The notes under the pieces are model-generated. The model was not told the origin of the DNA and did no database searches. It saw nothing but the letters and a program-made list of their open reading frames with translations. A DNA stretch of 64,000 nt from NCBI GenBank assembly GCA_021014325.1, contig CM037462.1, forward strand, positions 558,001 to 622,000. Direction: 5' to 3'. The position numbers and the translations under genes are program-made. The stretch is from Plazaster borealis (taxonomy: Eukaryota > Echinodermata > Asteroidea > Forcipulatida > Labidiasteridae). Shown in pieces: positions 54,555-64,000 of the stretch. Positions within the stretch are counted from its first letter, which is position 1; every line of letters begins with the position of its first letter.

Positions 54555-54900
54555 TTGTTAGATAGTTGTGGCCCAAATAACAAGTGCTTATCACTAGGCC
54601 AGGCATACCAATCTTATCCAAGTCCAAACATGTTGGTGTTGAGTGACCATAGAGTGGAGGATAGTGGAGGATTGAGGACTGTAGGCCCAAATAACAAATG
54701 CTTATCACTGGGCCAGGCATACCAATCTCACCCAAGTCCAACATGTTGTTGTTGAGTGACCATAAAGTGGAGGATTGAGGACTGTAGGCCCAAATAACAA
54801 CTGCTTATCACTGGGCCAGGCATACCAATCTTATCCAAGTCCAAATATGTTGATGTGAAGTGACATAAGAGTAGAGGATAATAGAGGATTGAGGTCACCT
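54555..54900. repeat. Tandem repeat, three copies of a ~115-bp unit
   Basis: The phrase GGCCCAAATAACAAGTGCTT...GGGCCAGGCATACCAATC...GTTGAGTGACCATA repeats three times with internal length differences. GTGGAGGATTGAGGACTGTA joins the units. Confidence 0.75.
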
Positions 54901-55616
54901 GTGCGCAAGTGGTCCAAGGGAGTAAGAGGTTTTAATAAATGTAAATACTATAAATGAATCGGTAACGCTGGCTGCAAATGTCAAGGTGGTTTTGATTATT
55001 ATTTTATGAAACAACACTTCTAAGTTGTATCAAATTATGTAACATGTATAATTTGTGAATGCGAGATTCCTATATACCATTGGAGGCCATCTAGGTGGAA
55101 TTGAGGTCATCTAGGTGGTATTGCATATTATTAATTAGTAACTATTGTGTACATAGCAGTTCAGTTCGTTATTTCTTTCTCTTGTACCACCTCTTGCAAT
55201 TTGTGCGAAAGACTAAAATCTTGTAGATTTGTTTTTATCGTGTTCATTTGAACAGAAACAGAAAAACAGATTGTCCCCAATCTATTCCCACAATGGCTAT
55301 TATAAATTTAAACAAACATTTGGCACATTTGGTAAGCACAACAAAAATTATGCTACGCAGAAATAGGTTACCAGCCAAAATACATGTATCATGTGATAGA
55401 CTTGTGACCGGTACCCTGTATATTTTGACTAAGCATTTAAGGAGTATTTTCTGACTTACATTTGTATGTTGTGATGAAAAAACATCCGTTCTACATGTAT
55501 AACAAAAAGGAAGGAACGTTTGGATTACATTTTACAGATTATCATTTCTGATTAGCAGGAAGTATTTTTCTGTGTGAAATGACGAATACTTTGACATGTT
55601 TGAAGCAATTATTACT

Positions 55617-55817
55617 AGTAAACTTGTGGGTACAACCACCATTCGTAAATCTCATTTAGGAGGATTTTGGGATCTGAGAAGAGCTGTTGTAGTCTCGACG
55701 TTTCAAACAGTCTATTCTGCTTGTCTTCAGGAGAATGATTTGTCGAGACCACAACAGCTCTTTTTAGAGCAAACACTCAGTTGACAGATTTACACATGGT
55801 TGTACAGCAAGTTTACT
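55617..55817. mobile_element. MITE family E (201 bp)
   Basis: Ends AGTAAACTTGTGGGTACAAC and GTTGTACAGCAAGTTTACT are inverted complements, flanked by TA. A second inner inverted repeat (AAGAGCTGTTGTAGTCTCGA against TCGAGACCACAACAGCTCTT) lies inside. Fragments occur at 34043-34160 and about 60012-60033. Confidence 0.65.
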
Positions 55818-56394
55818 AATAATAGTTATTTCTTATTATCCACACCATGCAAAGCTTCAAACATCACTTATCCTTGGGTAATTCTGGGGTTACTCACGAC
55901 ATTTACCGCAGGATTTACAAATATGGTTTTATGATTTACGGTTCAGGAAACCAGGTTTCTTATATAAACATAACAAGACTAACCGCAGATGTACCCCCAT
56001 ATATCTAACTTTGACATTGCATGACCATTTCTGCAAATAGTGTTTCTTAATTTTACTCTGATTTTTTAAAAATAAGTACAGGCATAGTGTAATTTTGGCC
56101 CAAAGTAGAAGCCTACTCAAACCAAAATGACCTCGTTAAAAGAAACTCAGGGTGAGTTGTAAGTGAACTATGCAGTAAGGCAAAATCACAAACCCTTTCT
56201 GCAATCTTTCTTTTCACTTACCAGTTTTATAGATAAATTTGGATAAAGTATATCAGTTTTGTTTTTTACCAATGTGGGTGATAAACACTGTAAACTCACT
56301 GCTTTCTGATTCTTTCGGGGAAACAAATCTGTAAGCGGCTCAGAAAGCGCCGAGTCTAACAGTGCTTATCACACATCAGATCGAGTAAGAGTTA

Positions 56395-56521
56395 AAAAAA
56401 CCAAATTTCATGGCTCTGCTTACCGCGGAACTCTGCGCTTACCGAGCTCTGTAAAGCACATCATTCCATGGGACGTAAGCGAAGAATTCTGTAGTAAGCA
56501 GATCCATGAAATTAGACCCTG
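56395..56521. repeat. Palindromic repeat related to family B
   Basis: CAAATTTCATGGCTCTGCTT pairs with AGCAGATCCATGAAATTAG. The layout is like family B but shorter and with CGCTTAC-type arms. A partial one follows at 56586-56660. Confidence 0.6.
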
Positions 56522-57076
56522 ATAAACTAGCTTAGCAGAAATTGATTACAAGCTTAAGGGCCATGTGATGCATGCTTCCACTAGGGCCTAATTTCATTAA
56601 GCTGTTTACTGGTAAGCTGCTTACTTTTTACTCAGCAGAAAATCATCGGTAAGCAAAATTGTATTTCACGAGTGATCGAGAAGATTTGATAGCGCATGTG
56701 TGCGTTCACAATGGATATGCATTGTTTTGTCACTCATTTGTATACAGGAATCGTTGGCTTTCCGTACATGTTCTGCTTGGAACAAAAAGTTGCTCACTGG
56801 TATACAAGTTCTTGAATTTAGGCTTATATATTGAGGGGCGATTACCTTCTCTTAGATTTTGAATAGATTCTGCAAAATGTACTTATGAATTACTTGAGGC
56901 AGTACAAACAAATCATCTTCAATTGGGCACCAATCCTCAATTAAGTGCATATTATCATCTTTTTGTGAGCCGTATTTGAGTCAAGGGACTCTGGCTATGG
57001 CTGTTGACTGCAACAACAATGTTGAAGACTAAGGCTCTCCAGCCATAGCCACTGCCAAAGTCATCGATTCAGACCT

Positions 57077-57269
57077 GGGCCCAATTTCATAGAGCTGCTT
57101 AAGCACAAAAAGTAGCTCAGCACAATAACATTTTGCTTACCAGAATAAGGTTACTAGCCAAACTACAATGACACATGTACAATTTGTGACTGGTATCCTG
57201 CTCATTTCTGCTTAGCAGAAAATTGTTAAGCAATATTTTCTGCTTAAGCAGCTCTATGAAATTGGGCCC
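57077..57269. mobile_element. 193-bp hairpin MITE (family B), copy 4
   Basis: It begins GGGCCCAATTTCATAGAGCT and ends AGCTCTATGAAATTGGGCCC. The interior reads in the opposite orientation to copy 1 (CACATGTACAATTTGTGACT against AGTCACAAATTGTACATGTG). Confidence 0.85.
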
Positions 57270-58650
57270 CTGGCGTTAAAATGATCTATGCCAACTGTGC
57301 CAAGATGTTTTACTGCCAAGACTTTGCTCAAGCCATTCATTAAACCCACTACGGTTAATATTAGGATTTAAGAAATTTGATGCATACATGTGCATCTCAA
57401 ATGATCAGAGCATGTTTGGCCATCCAAACCCTAGCTTCCTTGCTTATTTACTGTACATAGTTTGGGTGGTGTACTCAAAAGTAGTATCAAACTGTAAGTA
57501 TGTAAAAAAGAAAATGAGGAAATGTCAGTATTTTAATTTCAATCAATATTTTAACCGTAATGGTAATAGATATCCCTAGATTAGTAATGCAGCTATTAGA
57601 CTCAGCTGTCAAACGAGGTTTGTTATTTTTAGCAAACAGTGTAGAATTATTTCGAAACTTAAGACAAAAATAAGACGACCACAACGACATTTTCACAAAA
57701 TCCATAAACATTTCTCAGGGCAAGACTTACGTAAAAAAAAGTAGACAGTAATTTATAAAAATTTGAGATAAAGGTGAGAGGGAGACCTAATCAAAACAAA
57801 AACCTCTGCAAAACTATGAAATGTTGTTCATTTATGTAGCCTGACCTTTTAATTTGGACTATTACAGTAACTTGAAAGAAATGCAGAGTTTTGTTTATGT
57901 TGGGGTATGTCAATAGTTGTTGATGTGTTTGATTTTTCCTACTCTATTGAATATTTTGCTGAAGAATAACGGGACACTATATTATTAGTTTTGTGAGAAA
58001 TCCAATCAACCAGTTCTGCTAGATGCATAGCAACAAATATTCCAAATCTTTATACAGTTTATCAAAATTTGAGTAAACCATGGTAACAAAAACTTAGTTT
58101 TTCCTTTGAATTTGCCCTTTTCATGCTGTAAGAAAATATGTATAAATAAAGTTCCAAAAAAGTCATCTAAAAAACTATTACAGCTTTAAAAAGAAGAAGG
58201 AAAAAAATCTCTAAAATTTGTTGAAGAGCAACTTGTTTGTATTATTTGTAATGTCTGATTTGTAGCCAATGTTTTCCCTCTGTTAAATCCTTCAAGGGCT
58301 AAGTACAACATTGTGTTTTTTTTTGTAAGAGTAAAATAATTCCCTCCTTTAGTTTTCAATAATGGCACCACACAATCAAACCCCTGAATGTTTTCATGTT
58401 TCATTGAAAACAATGGAAAAGGGTTTGTTTTGCATTTGCTTTGTCACTCTCTTTTGTTCTAAAGTCAAATCAACAGTAATAACCATTGTTACGTGAAGAA
58501 GTAATGAAGTATGAAGATTACTCGTGATTTCTTTGTGAACATCTTTAAAAAATTCCTGTCAAGAATAGTAATTTCATTGATTCGTAAAGTTTACTTTAAA
58601 ATTGTCCATGAAAATGTTCTTTGATTTGAGGTTGAACAAAGAAAATTGAC

Positions 58651-58727
58651 TAGAGTGGGATTTGAACCAAAGACCTCCGGGTTTAATGTGAGTGACGGCG
58701 CTCTACCACCTGAGCTAACTAGCCCTA
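58651..58727 (-). repeat. tRNA-like sequence (pseudo-tRNA or SINE head)
   Basis: On the minus strand it reads GGGCTAGTTAGCTCAGGTGG (box A) with GGTTCAAATCC (box B) and an intervening stem CCGGAGGTCTTTGG. The acceptor stem pairs poorly (GGGCTAG against CTCTAGT), so a functional tRNA is unlikely. A tRNA pseudogene or SINE head is more probable. Confidence 0.5.
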
Positions 58728-60227
58728 TGTTAGTGGCCTATTTTGTCAATATCTTTTCTTCGGGGTGCCAGTCAGAAGAAATTGCTCTTTGAAACCTAAA
58801 TCAAAATATTTTAAGATGAAAAGAGAAAAAGAAAAAGAAAAAAATAATTTAAGAAAATGATGTTTACTTTATTAAAGAAGTTAGTGGACCAATAGAAAAA
58901 AACAATGTACAGGAAACTTTATTCATTGTAATAAACTCATTAATGAATAGCAAAATCCTTTTTAAAAACTCTCTTCAGTGGAAATGGTTTCAGTATTATT
59001 CTAAAGAAACATATTTGTACATTTTTTCCATTTCTTGGCTTCTTGGTTTTTGTGTAAAATTCTTGTTTTGTCGAGTCTAATTGGCATCCTTGTGGTGCGT
59101 CAAGTTGTAGAAATACACCCAGCATTCTTTAAGTATTATTCAGGACAAATTAATTGTGTATTTATTATGAAATTAAGAGTTGTATAATTTATGTTGTTGA
59201 TGTTGTTTTTTTCAAGGCTGTTTTGTATTGTTGTTATTTTGTTGTTTGTTGATTATTTGAAAGATAAGTTAATGAAATATTTATTTATCCTTTGTAGTTG
59301 TAGGGTGTATGTACTTCAGTGCCTAGTCGGAGAGATTATTGATAATCTGTTAGCGTTAATTTATGAACTTTATTTTGAAAGATAGTTGTTAAATATGACA
59401 TTTCTACAATTGTTTAATAATCAACATAAGATTATGAATTAATTTCAAAATGATGTGATTTGTTTCCAGTTCAAAATGTTGTCTTGTATATTTTCTTTGC
59501 CCAGTAACCAGTTTAGGGGAATGTATTCCAGACACTTCAAAATTATGGCGGATAAGGAATGAATACAACAAATAGTAGACTGCATACTATCATAGATCGA
59601 GTTATGACAAATTTGATTAGATTTGCAAAAGTGCAAAATCCAACTTTTGTAGAAATATTAATCTCTTTTTTGTAAGATTAGTCTACAAAGTTATCAAGAC
59701 AAAAAGGACACCATAGTTTTCTTTTATTAAAGCAACATCAAAGAAGTTTATTTCAATAAATGCTACTCTATCTGTACAGTTGGTAATAAAATGAAATCAA
59801 TATAAATTGTGATGTTTTTATTGACTGAACTTACTTGCCTTGGTCTTTGAACAGCCAGAGTTTTTCTTGACCCCTTAACTCCTTCCAAGAGACGTTTTTC
59901 AGGGATAAGAAATGTCAGACTTTTATCTGAATTTAGATTTGTTTTATGTCTGCCTGGTAACAAAAGTAGCCATTGTTTTCTTCACATACAATTCGATTTC
60001 TCTAATGCTGAAGAGGGTTGTACCCGCAAGTTTACTATTTATTTCTAGTTTATATATTTCCACCCCATGCAAAGCTTCAAACAACACTAACACTTATTAT
60101 CTTACAGTGTAGTCAGGGAGCTGGATAAAGACAGCAAAAGTAGTAACAGCTTCACTATTATTAATTGATGAATTTTCCACAAATAAACAAGATTGTGTTT
60201 GTTGGTATTAAGACTCGAAAGAGTTCT

Positions 60228-64000
<3,773 letters not shown>

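Larger units (their letters stand above)
51186..60227. other. MIER1 3' UTR and 9 kb of non-coding DNA
   Basis: No supportable exon lies between the MIER1 stop and the DIMT1 stop. The MIER1 3' UTR starts at 51186; candidate poly(A) signals are AATAAA near 52734 and ATAAATAAA near 58142, so its length is uncertain. Tandem repeats and MITEs within are listed separately. Short open frames here have no domain motif or splice context. Confidence 0.45.

Noticed and set aside
55596..55784. 62-codon plus-strand frame downstream of MIER1
   Set aside because: It lies within a MITE with inverted ends; no coding character.
58651..58727. Functional tRNA gene
   Set aside because: Boxes A and B are good but the acceptor stem pairs poorly and the family looks repeated; kept only as a tRNA-like repeat.

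Overview
This is a eukaryotic, gene-poor and repeat-rich nuclear window from an animal. Four protein-coding loci with introns could be read by splicing exons together by eye. Each reconstructed protein keeps its reading frame across every junction and resembles its human counterpart closely. That, together with abundant short hairpin elements and tRNA-derived SINEs, suggests a marine invertebrate deuterostome, most likely an echinoderm such as a sea star. The taxon is an inference, not something the sequence proves.

Layout. 1-6.6 kb: interspersed repeats, including a TA-flanked MITE and a 1.5-kb element with terminal inverted repeats, and no gene. 6.65-7.52 kb (+): an intronless 287-aa protein resembling the helical N-terminal region of insecticidal delta-endotoxins. 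7.5-15.8 kb: intergenic DNA with interstitial telomere-like repeats, a nested composite element with GC-rich hairpins, and palindromes. 15.82-16.25 kb (+): probable last exon of an unidentified gene. 16.46-19.15 kb (+): NDUFB6, a complex I subunit, in four exons. 22.45-44.44 kb (-): DNAI4 (WDR78), an axonemal dynein intermediate chain, in 23 coding exons. 44.92-51.19 kb (+): MIER1-type ELM2-SANT corepressor, in ten coding exons. 51.2-60.2 kb: non-coding. 60.23-63.67 kb (-): the last five exons of DIMT1, the 18S rRNA dimethyltransferase; its 5' part lies beyond the window.

The genes are not one pathway. They are a mitochondrial subunit, a ciliary motor component, a nuclear corepressor and a ribosome-biogenesis enzyme. 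The notable arrangement is DNAI4 and MIER1 head to head with 474 bp between start codons. Human WDR78 and MIER1 have the same divergent arrangement, so this looks like an ancient bidirectional promoter. It contains an RFX X-box-like site near the DNAI4 start.

The introns are crowded with repeats. A 79-bp minisatellite of about 43 copies fills DNAI4 intron 5, and its minus-strand reading resembles the C-terminus of a non-LTR retrotransposon. A 32-bp minisatellite duplicates the 5' splice site of DNAI4 exon 16, and a 92-bp one duplicates the 3' splice site of MIER1 exon 6. Four palindromic copies of a 193-bp element are scattered through the window.
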